A DNA stretch of 64,000 nt, taken from Fennellomyces sp. T-0311. Taxonomy: Eukaryota > Mucoromycota > Mucoromycetes > Mucorales > Lichtheimiaceae. The notes under the pieces are model-generated. The model was not told where the DNA came from. It made no database searches and saw only the letters and a program-made list of their open reading frames with translations. The translations under genes were made by a program, and so were the position numbers. The stretch spans positions 620,001 to 684,000 of the forward strand of contig JALLLT010000009.1 of NCBI GenBank assembly GCA_025266875.1, written 5' to 3'. Below are positions 49,741-63,532 of the stretch, in pieces; the stretch's first letter is position 1; each line of letters begins with the position of its first letter.

Positions 49741-50709
49741 TCATTCAAGATTCACGTCGCTTTGAGGCAAGACAGACCATGTGCTCTCATTTAGTGAATC
49801 CTGGATCACAAAATGATACCATAGTGGTGCAACAGCGATCGTTGATAAGTGCCATAAGCTATGCGCATCGAAAACTCGACCAATGGGTGGAAAATCAAAC
49901 ACTTCGAACATGACCGCCAGTGCATTTGCTACCGTTGCATATATCACCCAGTGACCGTACGACAAAGTCTGCTTATTCCGAGTATAATACGCAACAAGAT
50001 ACCACAAGACCCACATGGCACCTTGGATCACAGCAAAAATACCACATATGACCATGTTGTACACATAATGGAACGAAACGAATGACATGAACGACACGTG
50101 GGCAATAAATACGACCAGTAGCGCAGCACCGATAAGCTTTTGTTTTGAGCGCTCGTCGATACAAAAGATACGTAGAATAGCGTAATAGACCGAATAGAGG
50201 ATAACCAGGAATGCACTAAAATAGTCGAGTTTTTCCGTCAATGGTAAGTCGCGGGAATGGAAAATCGAGGATTGGACCCAGGTATTGATGTTGACAAGTG
50301 CATAGGCAATGATGAAAGGTCGCAGATAATAGCTGCTTGGAATCTTTTTGGAGATAATGCGCAGATATAGATAGTGCATGCACCCGTTAGCAACCGAGAA
50401 GAAGACGGACGCAGGTTCTTGAATGCCCCATAAGCGATAGAATGGCCACTTGCCATAGTATTGCACCATTAGCCCCGTGTCATCGACAGTTTTTATCATG
50501 CATTCATATTGACAGTTCTCGGGACATGTCCAGAACGCCAGCCGCAGATAGAGTGGGAGTGTCGTCATGTTATTGTTGCTGCACTGTTGTGAGGTGCATG
50601 TATCCAAGCAACTAATATACTCGGGCAACTCGTTGCCGTCCATGGCATTGGTGGGACTCGCACATATTACAGCTAGCAGCAATAATACAAGAGGCCAATG
50701 GCGATGCAT
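49741..50709 (-). CDS. PER1: GPI-anchor remodelling phospholipase Per1/PGAP3
   Basis: ER enzyme that removes the unsaturated sn-2 acyl chain from GPI-anchored proteins. Single exon, about 320 residues, with a cleavable signal peptide (MHRHWPLVLLLLAVICASPT). A Cys-rich lumenal part follows: PEYISCLDTCTSQQCSNNNM, FWTCPENCQYECMIKTVDD. The PGAP3 core is LMVQYYGKWPFYRLWGIQEP, ASVFFSVANGCMHYLYLRII, then seven membrane spans with the catalytic Ser/His/Asp of the CREST hydrolase superfamily: SSIFHSRDLPLTEKLDYFSA and DAHSLWHLSTIAVAPLWYHF. The C-terminus is cytosolic (SVLPQSDVNLE). An upstream ATG at 50724 would add a few residues; MHRHW is preferred because it opens the signal peptide. Divergent from the ING-type gene. 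Confidence 0.94.
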   Translation of the reverse strand: MHRHWPLVLLLLAVICASPTNAMDGNELPEYISCLDTCTSQQCSNNNMTTLPLYLRLAFWTCPENCQYECMIKTVDDTGLMVQYYGKWPFYRLWGIQEPASVFFSVANGCMHYLYLRIISKKIPSSYYLRPFIIAYALVNINTWVQSSIFHSRDLPLTEKLDYFSAFLVILYSVYYAILRIFCIDERSKQKLIGAALLVVFIAHVSFMSFVSFHYVYNMVICGIFAVIQGAMWVLWYLVAYYTRNKQTLSYGHWVIYATVANALAVMFEVFDFPPIGRVFDAHSLWHLSTIAVAPLWYHFVIQDSLNESTWSVLPQSDVNLE

Positions 50710-50886
50710 GGTGACCAGCAACATGCCGAATGTGCAAAAAAAAAAGTAACAGAAAAATGGTTGCTCTACACCGGGCCGACATGGTACTTCGCTTAAAACA
50801 TTTTGCCGATATTGAAAGCAAACGTGCCACACGCTTTAGGCGGAACTTGGTTGTTCTGTGTGCTCTTTCTCCTTTCCACGGCCAAA
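50710..50886. promoter_or_regulatory. Divergent promoter, PER1 / ING gene
   Basis: A 177-bp gap between the two divergent start codons. No specific motif recognised. Confidence 0.45.
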
Positions 50887-52178
50887 ATGAAGCCTCCGGT
50901 GACAGCCAAACATGTCGACAATTTAATGTACCTCGATGACTATATCGATAGTAAGCATTCGCGCATAACGAGTATATATGTGCATTGTTTCATTTATACA
51001 TGGTTTAGCCATTGAGGCCTTACCACTTGAACTGCAACGCAACTTTACATTGTTACGAGAACTTGACGGCTATGCACAAGGTTTGTTTTCTGGGAGGCAT
51101 CATATCAACAGTTTGACTAACTAAGCGTATTTCAGATCTTGTAGAGACGGTCGCAAAAGAGTCTATCGAACTAATCAACAACGTGCGCGAATTAGATCCA
51201 AACGATCGAATCGAACGACTCAAACATTTGGGCACTTTACTCACAGAAACATTGAAGCGTGGAGAAGAAAAGGTCGCCTTGGCGAAAACCACGTTTGATG
51301 CAGTAAGTTCAACCTTGCCATACGTTTGGACACGTTGATTGAGTTAAGAAAGGTGGAACGGCATTGCAACCGCCTTGATGCCGATTTGGTAAAGTTCGAG
51401 GAAGAAACGCCGTTGGGTCGAGACCGAATCACTGCACAGCCCGGATTATCCCCCTCAGCACGAAGCTTGTTGCGCGAAGTTGTCCGTGACAAGGCCAGCC
51501 GTGGCTATGATCGGGACCGTAAAGACGGTAAGACTGACAAACGAGGTTTGTTTGCTTGCTGTATAAATAATGTATGGTCGTACTGATCTCACTTAACATC
51601 TCACAGAGTCAGGATCCACAAAGAGTAAGTGTGCACTTATGACCAATGATAGTGGTGCTGATTCGATGTGTTAGAGCGCAAGATCAAGGATGCCGGGTCA
51701 CCGCCTCCTGGCACCATGCGTCAAACACTCAAAGAGGCCCGGACCGTCAAGCATGTCGATAAAAAGTCAGCTCTGGCTTCCGGTCAGTTGTTTGCATCTA
51801 ATGCTCCGCAATCTCCGTCTCTAATTTATTTACTCTTCACAGGAAAGAAAAGCAAGACGTGGGTTCGAAACTGGTGCGTTTTGACGCCGTTACTGACGCC
51901 TTTGTCCATGTAGAACCGTGCCAGCCGATCTTCCCATCGATCCGAACGAACCATTGTATTGCTACTGCCAACAGGTGTCGTATGGCGAAATGGTGGCATG
52001 CGACAATGCCGATGTATGTAGTACGAAGGTTATGTTGGATGCGCAACTGACGTTGGACCTTTGCTAGTGCGAAATCGAATGGTTCCATCTTGCCTGCGTT
52101 GACTTGAAGACAGTGCCCAAGGGCAAGTGGTACTGCAACAACTGCGTTTCAAAGATGAAGGGCAAGCACCGCAAGTAA
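50887..52178 (+). CDS. ING-family PHD-finger protein (NuA4/NuA3-type)
   Basis: Chromatin reader subunit of a histone acetyltransferase complex. ATG 50887: [20 protein letters not shown], then [20 protein letters not shown] and [20 protein letters not shown] with [20 protein letters not shown], the ING N-terminal helical domain. A basic linker ([26 protein letters not shown]) follows. The C-terminal PHD finger reads [20 protein letters not shown] then [20 protein letters not shown] and WYCNNC, the Cys4-His-Cys3 set complete. TAA at 52176-52178. About eight small exons, near 270 residues. The aromatic [17 protein letters not shown] pocket is that of H3K4me3-binding ING/Yng fingers. Whether it is Yng1- or Yng2-like cannot be settled here. 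Its neighbour PER1 shares the promoter. Confidence 0.93.
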
Positions 52179-52282
52179 GGGAGTTTGACCCCGCCTTGTC
52201 TTTCCAACTTTCACGAATGTACATACTTTAACACGTTTCCCTAATATACCAAAGTATCTTCACTTCTTTCTCTCTGCATGCA

Positions 52283-52804
52283 TCACAGCGCATTGACGTT
52301 TATTGGATTGCTATCGGTGTCACTCTCGTTCTCCGAACAGTACACGCCACCGCCGCCCTCTTCATCCGTCATAGGATCACATGTGGCTGTCGGCGGATAC
52401 CATGAGGCACCCATTGCGGGTAATGGAACTGGAGCCATTGTGTCGTGCTGGTTTTCGTGGAAGTGGCCAGAGGGAATTGGAAGCATGACGCAGATATCTT
52501 CTCCCATCTTCCTACTGCCTTCTTCGTTGAGTTCACCACCTTCATCACTCAATGCGAGGTCACACAGCTCCAATGCTTGATCCAGATCAATAGGTAGTCT
52601 GTAACCATACTTGGCCATCCATTCTTTTAGCCACTGCGCTGCCAGCTGCTCCGGTTCGAGATCGCTTTCTGCAATGTCGTCAAGACTATCGAGCAATGGC
52701 TGCTTCAAGTCGACGCAATGGTATAGCTCCAATAACTTGTCGACTTGTCGTTCAAGGGTGGCACAAGGAGAGTTGGCTGCTGCATGCGACTCTTCCATGA
52801 TCAC
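52283..52804 (-). CDS. Acidic unrecognised protein, single exon
   Basis: ATG 52804 (or 52798): MIMEESHAAANSPCATLERQ, then VDKLLELYHCVDLKQPLLDS, EPEQLAAQWLKEWMAKYGYR, IDLDQALELCDLALSDEGGE, an acidic Gly run (DEEGGGGVYCSEN) and a stop at 52283. 173 residues, strongly acidic, with amphipathic helices in the first half. No enzyme or membrane features. The second half is disordered and Pro/Thr-rich. The 3' end nearly meets the ING gene, which ends at 52178 on the other strand. Function unknown, though the clean frame and composition support a real gene. Confidence 0.6.
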   Translation of the reverse strand: MIMEESHAAANSPCATLERQVDKLLELYHCVDLKQPLLDSLDDIAESDLEPEQLAAQWLKEWMAKYGYRLPIDLDQALELCDLALSDEGGELNEEGSRKMGEDICVMLPIPSGHFHENQHDTMAPVPLPAMGASWYPPTATCDPMTDEEGGGGVYCSENESDTDSNPINVNAL

Positions 52805-55057
<2,253 letters not shown>

Positions 55058-55196
55058 ATTTAGGAGACAATGAAAACAGCATAGACTTGATCTTGTTACC
55101 ATGATACGCGTTACTGAAACCGGTTGCTCGCCGCCACTCTAATTAAAAATCCGCTTGACAGATAGCAACCTTTCTTTGTTTCCCTTTGCAACAAAC

Positions 55197-56484
55197 ATGA
55201 AAACAGTTACGTGCACTGCGCCAGTCAACATTGCCGTGAGTAGTCGTTCGCTATAGAATTGTATGGCATCTTGTATAAGTGTTTGCTAATCCACACCATC
55301 AGGTCATCAAATATTGGGGCAAGCGCGATACCGAACTCATCTTGCCTACCAATGACTCCCTCTCGGTAACCTTGTCGCAAGACATTCTACACAGCAAGAC
55401 GACCATCTCGGCCAGCCAAGATTATACCCAAGATCGCTTGTGGTTGAATGGCAAGGAGGAAGACATTACCAAGAACCGACGCATGCACAATTGTTTCCGC
55501 GAAACACGCGCTCTTCGTCAAAAGATGGAAGAAGCAGATGGCAGTTTGGAGAAGCTTTCGACATACAAGGTGCACGTATGCTCTGAAAACAACTTTCCCA
55601 CGGCTGCAGGTCTGGCGTCGTCTGCATCGGGTCTGGCTGCATTGGTCTACACCTTATCCAAGTTGTTCGATCTGAACGTCAGCGTTTCTGACTTGTCGCG
55701 CATCGCCCGTCAGGGATCTGGATCTGCCTGTCGCTCGCTGTTTGGTGGTTTTGTTGCATGGGAGAAGGGTGAAGCAAAGGACGGCTCGGATTCCAGAGCA
55801 GTACAGGTTGCCCCCGAAACTCACTGGCCGGAGCTCGAGGCCCTAGTGTGTGTCGTATCTGATGCCAAGAAGGGCACCTCGTCCACCGAAGGCATGCAGC
55901 ACACTGTTGAAACCTCCACCCTTATGCAGGAGCGCATCAACAAGGTTGTACCCGAGCGTATGGAAGCTATGAAGAAGGCCATCTTGAACCGCGACTTCCA
56001 GTCCTTTGCTGAGATCACCATGCGTGACTCCAACCAATTCCATGCCGTGTGTCTCGATACCTATCCTCCCATATTTTATCTCAACGATACCTCACGTGCC
56101 ATCATCCGTCTTATCCACGCCTATAACAGCACTTCACCTGATGGCAAGCTCAAGGCCGCATACACTTACGATGCTGGACCAAATGCTGTCATTTACGCTC
56201 CCAAGGAAAACATGCGCGAAATCATCCAACTCATCTCCCATTACTTCCCTGGTCAATCCTCTACTTACTTCACTGACCCTTACAACGTGATTGCCGGCGC
56301 TACTCTTGGTGAGGATTTTGTCCCCAAGGGCCATGCTGCCTTCAACGAGAATGTCATTCCTGTGTTTGCCCCAGGTAGCGTCAGCCGCTTATTGCATACC
56401 AAGACCCATGATGGTCCCCGTGTCCTGACCTCTGAAGAGGATTCCTTGTTGAATGCTGAGGGCTTGCCCAAGCGTACCGTATAG
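55197..56484 (+). CDS. MVD1: Diphosphomevalonate decarboxylase
   Basis: Last mevalonate-pathway step: ATP-dependent decarboxylation of mevalonate diphosphate to isopentenyl diphosphate. Exon 1 (55197-55235) is MKTVTCTAPVNIA; a GTGAGT intron leads to exon 2, VIKYWGKRDTELILPTNDSL. The GHMP-kinase glycine/serine loop reads NNFPTAAGLASSASGLAALV, with ARQGSGSACRSLFGGFVAWE following, then VVSDAKKGTSSTEGMQHTVE and AYTYDAGPNAVIYAPKE (catalytic Asp). TAG at 56482-56484. Two exons, about 410 residues. Codon use is strongly biased compared with neighbours (few rare codons), suggesting a well-expressed housekeeping gene. The product feeds sterols and the prenyl donors used by Ram2. Confidence 0.96.
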
Positions 56485-56767
56485 ATTAAAACCTTTACCG
56501 TTTTTATTTACTTTTTTTTTTATTAATTTACTTTGAATTAAAAAACATTGCTCACCATGTTTGTTTCTAATTTTACTGACCTTTCTTTTGGATGATTCTA
56601 AGATACCCATGATAGACAACGCGGTAGCAGACTCACTAACTATTGGTTGGAACCATTTTCAGACATATCCATGCGATATACATATGATGTACTACGACTC
56701 AAAAACTTGTAAGTGCCATTATAGAACTTAATGTCAACCTTTGGTATTAAGACCGTCGATGTCATTT

Positions 56768-57471
56768 TCAACACCGCTTCACTGCTCTATCCTGTAGATG
56801 TCGGGACACATATCTATCTGAAACGGGGTGCCTATGAGTGCTTGAAGGATAGTAAAGATTTCGAGCCAAGTGGTGCTGTAAAGGACAAAGTGCTGATTTT
56901 CGCATGACGGATGTCGAAAATAATTGACACTCGCATCTCCATGCCAAATGGAGAAAATAGCTAGCCACACAGACATAAAAGGAAGCGAGGAGCACATCGT
57001 CTTCGTACACTTCCATAAGCTTGTCGTCGTACCCGAGAATTGATACGAGCATAGGGACGCCAAGGATCATAAACTTATTGGATTTACAGCGCGTTTGGTC
57101 ACTTGAAGGAGATAGACGGGCTGGTCAAATATATACCAGTATGCTATCATAGCAATTGATTTTCGCAAAACCGTGATATCGTCGACCAGTCGCGCGTTGG
57201 ATATAGCTGCTGTTGCATCGAAATAAGTTTCGTTCACATATGACAGCATATATATGACGCTTATGATGGAAGTAAGCAATGCCACAAGCCATATCACGAT
57301 ATAACGAAGGCTCATTTTGGTCCTAATGAAGAAGGTAAAATTCACAAGTAATTCAAATGTGTTACATATAGCATGAAGAAATATCATTGTTCTTGGAAGT
57401 GAAGTAAGGAAGAAAGACGCAAAAATAAAGGTTTGGTGCTGAGCAACTGCATCTATACCGATAAATCCCAT
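56768..57471 (-). pseudogene. Frameshifted multi-pass membrane protein remnant
   Basis: From ATG 57471: MGFIGIDAVAQHQTFIFASF, then LPRTMIFLHAICNTFELLVN and RYIVIWLVALLTSIISVIYM. There are several hydrophobic spans, and then FDQPVYLLQVTKRAVNP runs into a stop. The next frame picks up at once with KFMILGVPMLVSILGYDDKL and MEVYEDDVLLASFYVCVAS. A third frame continues ENQHFVLYSTTWLEIFTILQ then ALIGTPFQI. No acceptable splice signals bridge the breaks, so frameshifts are the likely cause. Seven-helix-like topology. Unrecognised family; a sequencing error is possible. Confidence 0.45.
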
Positions 57472-58891
57472 TTGTGTAACAGATGTATTCCTTTCAAAGT
57501 GTATCTATTAGGCGCGCTAATAATATGCTAAACCACTACCAAGGTCACGGGTAGCGGTGTGTAGACGTCAGCTTCAGGATTAAATAAATGAACTATAACA
57601 CGACGCATAAAAGTGATGTTTGTTCTGAGCAAGCTAATATACGTAGTTAGATACCGTATTAAACGCTTCTTTACCTCAAACTTTCTCCATTCGCATAATG
57701 TTTTATAATAGAAGCACTTTATCTCCCTTACTATCATTGAGTAGACGCATGGCTCTACATTTTAATTAGTATTGACAATCGAATAAAATATATCATGCAA
57801 GGCACCACTTACCATGTTACTTGACTGCCTTAAGATCACGAATAGGGTACAGCTTGTACTTACATAATGATTGGGTATTTCAGGGTAGGAGCAAGGTTAC
57901 TAGTCACTACGATTTTCCACCCAATCTTCGGCAAATTGCTCGATACTTGACTCCGCCTCGTTGGGAATCGCTCTTTTTGCCTGGTAGTTTCATCCACTTC
58001 CTTGATATATTCGCCAGTATTGTCATTGTTGGGTTCAATTCCACTTAGAGGCTTACAGAAAGTGCCTTAGACACATGCGTGTCAGATCGTTTTAAACCTT
58101 CAAGGCCTATAGCTGGCGATGAGTGCGCGGAGGAAGAGCTCAAGCAAGTTGTGGTTGTTACCAATGCCAATATGCGAAAGAAAGTTGTACTTGTCGTCGC
58201 AGAGATAACTCTTTGGGGCTAGCTGTCACAGTTCGGACATTTACTGCACTTTTCCGGTGGATGTCCTTTGCGCCCCGCATTACCGAACAACATTGGTTAA
58301 TGTCAAAAAGATACATAAAGTCTGGTACGCGGGGACAGCACTAAGGTAGCGATGATCAAAACAGGGATCCATAATAATCATTATCAAATACTACAGGAAA
58401 TATGGGAAAAGTTGTTATCATGAACCCTGGCTAGTGTACATCAAGAAACCAGATTGCGAACGTGCACCCAGCATATTAATGGGAGTACATCTCGACGGTG
58501 TTTAATCAGAAACCAATCGTCATAGCCTTGGACCCATCCAATACAGACGAAACATCATATGTAAGGAATATGTATATGGGTTGTTAACTAAACATGTATG
58601 CACCCCTGGCAACCAAAACTCCTCTCCTTTGCCTGGATACTCCCGCACACCACGTTCTTTAATGACATCAGAATAAACGCATGGAAATATGACGTATGTC
58701 ACTCCCAGCCTCCTTTTTACAGCAGCTTATCTTAACCATCAAATGTTGGTGTGAAACACCACAGCTGCCTTGGTTTTATGGCGTTTGGAGATAGATTTTC
58801 ACGGTATCTGATTTGATTGACGGCATCAACGGCGGTTAAGGCAGAATTTTAAACCGCGGAGACATGCTTTCAGTGGTTACTCTCACGGATC
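57472..58891. other. Intergenic, no gene seen
   Basis: 1.4 kb without a recognisable gene. The right-hand end should be the promoter of the aminotransferase at 58892. Confidence 0.45.
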
Positions 58892-60348
58892 ATGATCAAC
58901 TTCTTGTTAGGTTTGCCATCACTAGATCTGCTGCCTGTTGATCGCGTTCAACGTGCATCGCAGCTTGCGCTTTCCGAGTCAAATGCTGCGCAAACATTGC
59001 TTCAAGTACGTTTAATACTTTCATCCACTGATTGTGATTGGGGTTCCTGAGAATTGCATAGTACAATGGATTCATCGGCGATAAGGTGTTCCTGTCAAAT
59101 CTGTCCAAGTTTCTAACTCGAGAGTACTGCGACCAAGTGGATATGTAAGGAACCGAAAAAGGGGGCCGAGCATAGTTTCTCATTTCCTATTGTAGAAAGA
59201 ATCTGTGCGCAACGCCGGGTGCCTCATTAATGATCCAACATATCCTCACCTTGCTGACACGGCCCCAGTCTGTAACACGGTTCGCATTTTTCCAGAACCC
59301 AACATACCTGTTTGTCTACGAGATATTCAAAGATTGTGGCTATTCCGTCGACCAATTCGTCAGTATTCCGGAGGATAGCGATGGGCTTGACGTTGATCAT
59401 CTCGAGACCTTTCTTAAGGAGAATTTTGGCGACGGCGGTGACGGTAACCATGAAAATAGCGACATTTATTCTGCTGTGGTATACTGTGTTCCCACACACG
59501 CCAACCCATCCTCTACAATTATGTCTGGAGAGCGCCGGGAAAAACTCGTGAAACTCGCAAAGCATTACAATGTGCTTGTGATATGCGACGACGTGTACGA
59601 TCTTTTGACGTACGAAGGCACCGCGCCAAAGAGACTCGTTGCCTACGACTTTGAATCAGAGTCGGACAAACCAGCCGTCATTAGCAACTGCTCGTTCTCC
59701 AAGATCTTGGCACCCGGTCTTCGTACAGGCTGGATCGAGGCTCGTGAGAGCATTATCAAGCGACTCGGTTTAAGGTACCTTTAATCTTCTGACCAATTAA
59801 ATTAAGTTAATGATTTCTATACAGTGGTTCGTTTCATTCTGGAAGCAACCCTTCTAACTATGGTGGGTGAATAGGAGAAAGGGGTTGGAGCACAGAAAAA
59901 GTTACTCCTAACTAACAAAAGCGTTAAAACAGCAAGTGGGATTGTTTCACAGATGCTATGCTCGCACGATCCGGAAGTCAGTTTGCGATCCAATATCGAG
60001 CGAGTCAAAACTATATTGCACGAAAGGCTTTTGGAGGGATTATGGAAGCCTTTTCAGGAACTGTTGGTTCCACTCGGTTGTACCGCAACGTTGCCCAAGG
60101 GTGGATATTTTCTTTGGGTACGGTTACCTGCAGGTGTCAACTGCACACGGGTAGATGAAGCTGTTAGCAAACATAAGCTGGAAATTGTGCTTGGTAACGG
60201 TAATCTCTTTGCGACCCCTCGAGCCGCGCCTTCGGACGAATTTTCGGATTACGTGCGACTTTGTTTTGCCCATCACCCAGTGAAGGACCTGCAGTCCGGC
60301 ATGAAACTACTCCAGAAAGCTATTCGAATAGCACAAGAAAAGCACTAG
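58892..60348 (+). CDS. PLP-dependent aminotransferase, class I/II
   Basis: Fold-type I aminotransferase, of the 2-aminoadipate/aromatic/kynurenine group. ATG 58892: MINFLLGLPSLDLLPVDRVQ, then YNGFIGDKVFLSNLSKFLTR, LCATPGASLMIQHILTLLTR, FFQNPTYLFVYEIFKDCGYS, YSAVVYCVPTHANPSSTIMS (the Asn that contacts PLP O3' is in THANPSS), VLVICDDVYDLLTYEGTAPK (the PLP Asp and Tyr) and the Schiff-base Lys in SNCSFSKILAPGLRTGWIEA. A later exon gives ASGIVSQMLCSHDPEVS and the C-terminal PKGGYFLWVRLPAGVN, CFAHHPVKDLQSGMKLLQKA. TAG at 60348. About six exons, 400 residues. It is followed 306 bp downstream by a cyclase-family gene on the same strand. Substrate not determinable. Confidence 0.88.
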
Positions 60349-60654
60349 ACTAAAACGCTCGCTCAACTAATACGATAAATGGCATTTGTATTTAATATAG
60401 CGTGTACTTTAATATCTAAAGATTTGCTTAAGTAACATTTTCTCATAATAAGTAGTGAAGCATGGGTGTTTTTATCTGTGACAAAGTGGATAGGAATCAG
60501 ATTAGACTACTAAAACGTCAGCGTGGTAAAAGAGATTATGAGATGTCGGAAGTAGGTGACACACGTGGGCCTGGATAACCCCGCTGCTGAGAGGCTTTAA
60601 ATGTGGGGGATATCCCACGGTTCCACATCTTTTGCTCCTTTATACCCAAAAAAA
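60349..60654. other. Intergenic, cyclase promoter
   Basis: A 306-bp AT-rich gap between two co-oriented genes. An in-frame ATG at 60601 lies upstream of the chosen cyclase start but is poorly placed. No gene seen. Confidence 0.4.
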
Positions 60655-61731
60655 ATGGCCAAGCTTCCATCTTTCGAAGAACTTCCAATCAATCCAGATT
60701 ACCCACCGCATTCTGCATGGGGAGTGTGGGGAGAAGACGACAATCTCGGTACTCTAAACCTGCTTACTGAAGAAGTTGTTCAAGAGGTAATGTCAAGCGG
60801 TTCAAAATTACGTACATTTGTAACACAGCGTCATTTTTGACAAACAGGCCAGCAAATGCATTAAGACTGGCAAGGTCTTTCCATTGAACTGGGCGTTGGA
60901 GAACCCCACACCGCCGCTGTTTGGCCGCCAAACAATCCAGCACAAAATGATCCCTCATACAGTGGACAACCTAGCGTTTGATGACTGTATCGACAATTTC
61001 AATCCCCAAGCAAGCACTCAATGGGATGGACTTCGTCACATTTCTTATGTTACGGTTGGAAAGTTCTACAATGGTATCACGCCCGAGGAGGTCACCGATG
61101 GTGTGTCTGGCCGCTTAGGTATCCATCATATGGCGCAACGCGGTATCGCAGGTCGCGCGGTCTTGCTGGACTTTGCCCGCTGGGCCGAAGAACACCGACC
61201 AGACTATAACCCGCTAGAGCGTCAAGAAATCACCGTCGAGGAACTCCAACAAGTTGCCGACGCCCAAGGTGTTACTTTCAAGCAGGGAGATATTCTTTTG
61301 GTTCGTGTCGGTTGGATCGCCGCTTATGAGAAGGAAGGCCATAAGCTTGCTGAGAAGATGGATTTGGCACACCCCGAATGTGCTGGTGTTAAGGCTTGCC
61401 CGGAAACTTTCAAGTGGGTCTGGGACAATCATTTTGCAGCTGTTTGTGCCGATAACTTTCCCTTTGAGGCATTCCCACCAAAGTGGGAAGAATCCTGCCG
61501 TAAGTTATTTACTTATTGCTTTTAATTCTTCACACGATATTTAACTGCTATGCGACTATAGATATTCATTTCCTTGGTGGTTTCGGTATGCCTATTGGTG
61601 AGATGTTTTTCCTTGAGAAGCTTGCTGAAGACTCGGCCAAGGATGGTGTTTACGAGTACTTCTTCACTAGCGCTCCCCTCAACAAATTCCGCGGCGTAGC
61701 TAGCCCCCCTAACGCTATTTGCATCAAATAA
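60655..61731 (+). CDS. Cyclase-family protein (kynurenine-formamidase-like)
   Basis: Metal-dependent hydrolase fold that includes bacterial arylformamidases; reaction probably opening of a formyl-amide or lactone. ATG 60655: MAKLPSFEELPINPDYPPHS, AWGVWGEDDNLGTLNLLTEE, an alternative ATG at 60601 being less likely. The body has GKVFPLNWALENPTPPLFGR, PQASTQWDGLRHISYVTVGK (the metal-site region, with H-containing QWDGLRH in place of the bacterial HxGTHxD), FARWAEEHRPDY, GDILLVRVGWIAAYEKEGHK and AAVCADNFPFEAFPPKWEES. The last exon gives LHxxxLGGFGMPIGEMFFLE-type HFLGGFGMPIGEMFFLEKLA. Stop 61731. Three exons, about 320 residues. Adjacent aminotransferase suggests amino-acid catabolism. Confidence 0.87.
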
Positions 61732-63380
61732 ATCGCTTGTACATATCTCTCAAGGCAAACCTTAATGCCTTACTCCCCAAAAATATTCTCAGCAATACTC
61801 TGATAGTGCGACAGGTGTACAGATAACCTATATAAAATAAGCTGATCAAGCATGAAATGTGTCACAAACAGAAAAGCTATACTCATTTGACATTGATAAA
61901 TGTTCATTTATAGGCAAGACCGTTGTTGTCTCCCTGGCCAACCACCGCGACCTTTCCTGGAACGGGACTGCCACTGCATCGCGTTGCGGTTGATGGGTGC
62001 AGTAGATGTTGAGAATATCGTGTAACGATTTTAATCTACGTTGTTCAATCCAAATGTCAACTCGCTTCTCTAAGAATCCTCGCAAACTAATCGTAGTCCT
62101 TATATCCTCCAAATTATGTATAATAAATTCGTTGCTTTTTGAGTACAATGATCGAAAGAGAATCTTACTATGCATTGCTACTTTCATCGCCGAATAAACT
62201 TTAAGGATCAACGCTATCTATATTTGGAGAAAAGTAGACCACTGCACTTTAGAATCTCCGTATTTCGGCTTTCAGTACCTTTAGGCGCCAGTGTCTTGTA
62301 AAACTATTAAGCGGTGAAACTTCTCATATCGTATTTTTTTTTAACAACGAGAGAATCTTCTCATGGATAGATATATATGTGTTCTTGCTACATGTGGGCT
62401 GTGCTACATTGATTACAGTAAATTATAAATCATAATCCATATTAAGGATATTCAAACCAGCTCACTGGGCTGCTTCGCATATTTGTACAATGTATAGTCC
62501 TGCAGTGCTGTTGAAATTGATGTAGGACAACACCGATACCGGCGATAAATATTAGTGAAGTTACCTATCCTGAGGAGTTCTTCTCCTTTGTTACGTACTT
62601 TAGAACTGACATCCTTACTTTTGCCGAACGTACTTGCTCTATTGTAAACCAAGTTGGTATTATTATACCACTCTCTGCTGTATAATAACGTCACTGTCAA
62701 CGCCGCTCTTCGCTAGGATGGTGTAGTATGAGATCCTCTTGATACTTACAGGTAAAATTACTCGTGTTTGTAATAATGCTCGTTAAGTATGAGTATTGCC
62801 ACAGTCACTGCTCAATATATAGTTGAAAATGTTGAAAATGTTGAGAATGTATATTTATTTGGTGGAAGATGATTGACCTGCTCCTATAGGCATAAGGTCA
62901 CTTCCTTGCGGTACGAAGAATAGTACAACCATGTCTGCTCAATATATAACTTCGCGCACCACAGTCTAGCTCTGGTTTTTTATTCGGGTTTCCAGTTCTA
63001 CATAGTTGAAAATAAAGCAAGTTTTGCAAAACATGGGAGCCAGTATGCATAATTCGCCGTTGATATTTCCAAGAAATGATACGAGAAATATAGATTAGGT
63101 TTCCTGAGACTGCAGAAAGCAGGAACTCACTGTATGTAATCCTATGACTATCCTAGAGAGGAGTACTTACGTATGCACATATATTGGGGCCGTTACTTTT
63201 CTTATGTACATAGCGGAACTACCTGGTGGGAATTCATTCATCATTTGACGATATTAAATATATGCGATGCACTTATGTAGCAGCAAATAGTAATTCGGAT
63301 TAAATCAACAGAGACTAACATATAGACTCTACAACGGGATGAAACGACACTAATTGACAACGTTGTGAAAACTGGGATCT
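61732..63380. other. Intergenic, no gene seen
   Basis: 1.6 kb AT-rich. A 9-bp repeat (GTTGAAAAT with one variant) occurs three times near 62823. Nothing else stands out. Confidence 0.5.
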
Positions 63381-63532
63381 AAAACAAAAAGCAAAAAGCA
63401 AAAAGCAAAAACAAAAAGCAAAAAGCAAAAACAAAAAGCAAAAAGCAAAAACAAAAAGCAAAAAGCAAAAACAAAAAGCAAAAAGCAAAAACAAATAGCA
63501 AAAACAAATAGCAAATAGCAAATAGCAATAGA
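63381..63532. repeat. 20-bp A/C/G tandem repeat
   Basis: The unit AAAAGCAAAAACAAAAAGCA recurs perfectly at 63401, 63421, 63441 and 63461. A fifth copy starting at 63481 carries an A-to-T change, after which the array decays to CAAATAGCAAATAGCAA. The unit is itself made of shorter AAAAGC/AAAAAC words, so it grew in two steps. On the minus strand it reads as a long hydrophobic frame (LLFAFCFC type), which is an artefact. Confidence 0.9.

Noticed and set aside
58020..58060. GGTTCAATTCC, a tRNA B-box look-alike
   Set aside because: The flanking bases do not pair into a T arm and no A-box or acceptor stem is present.
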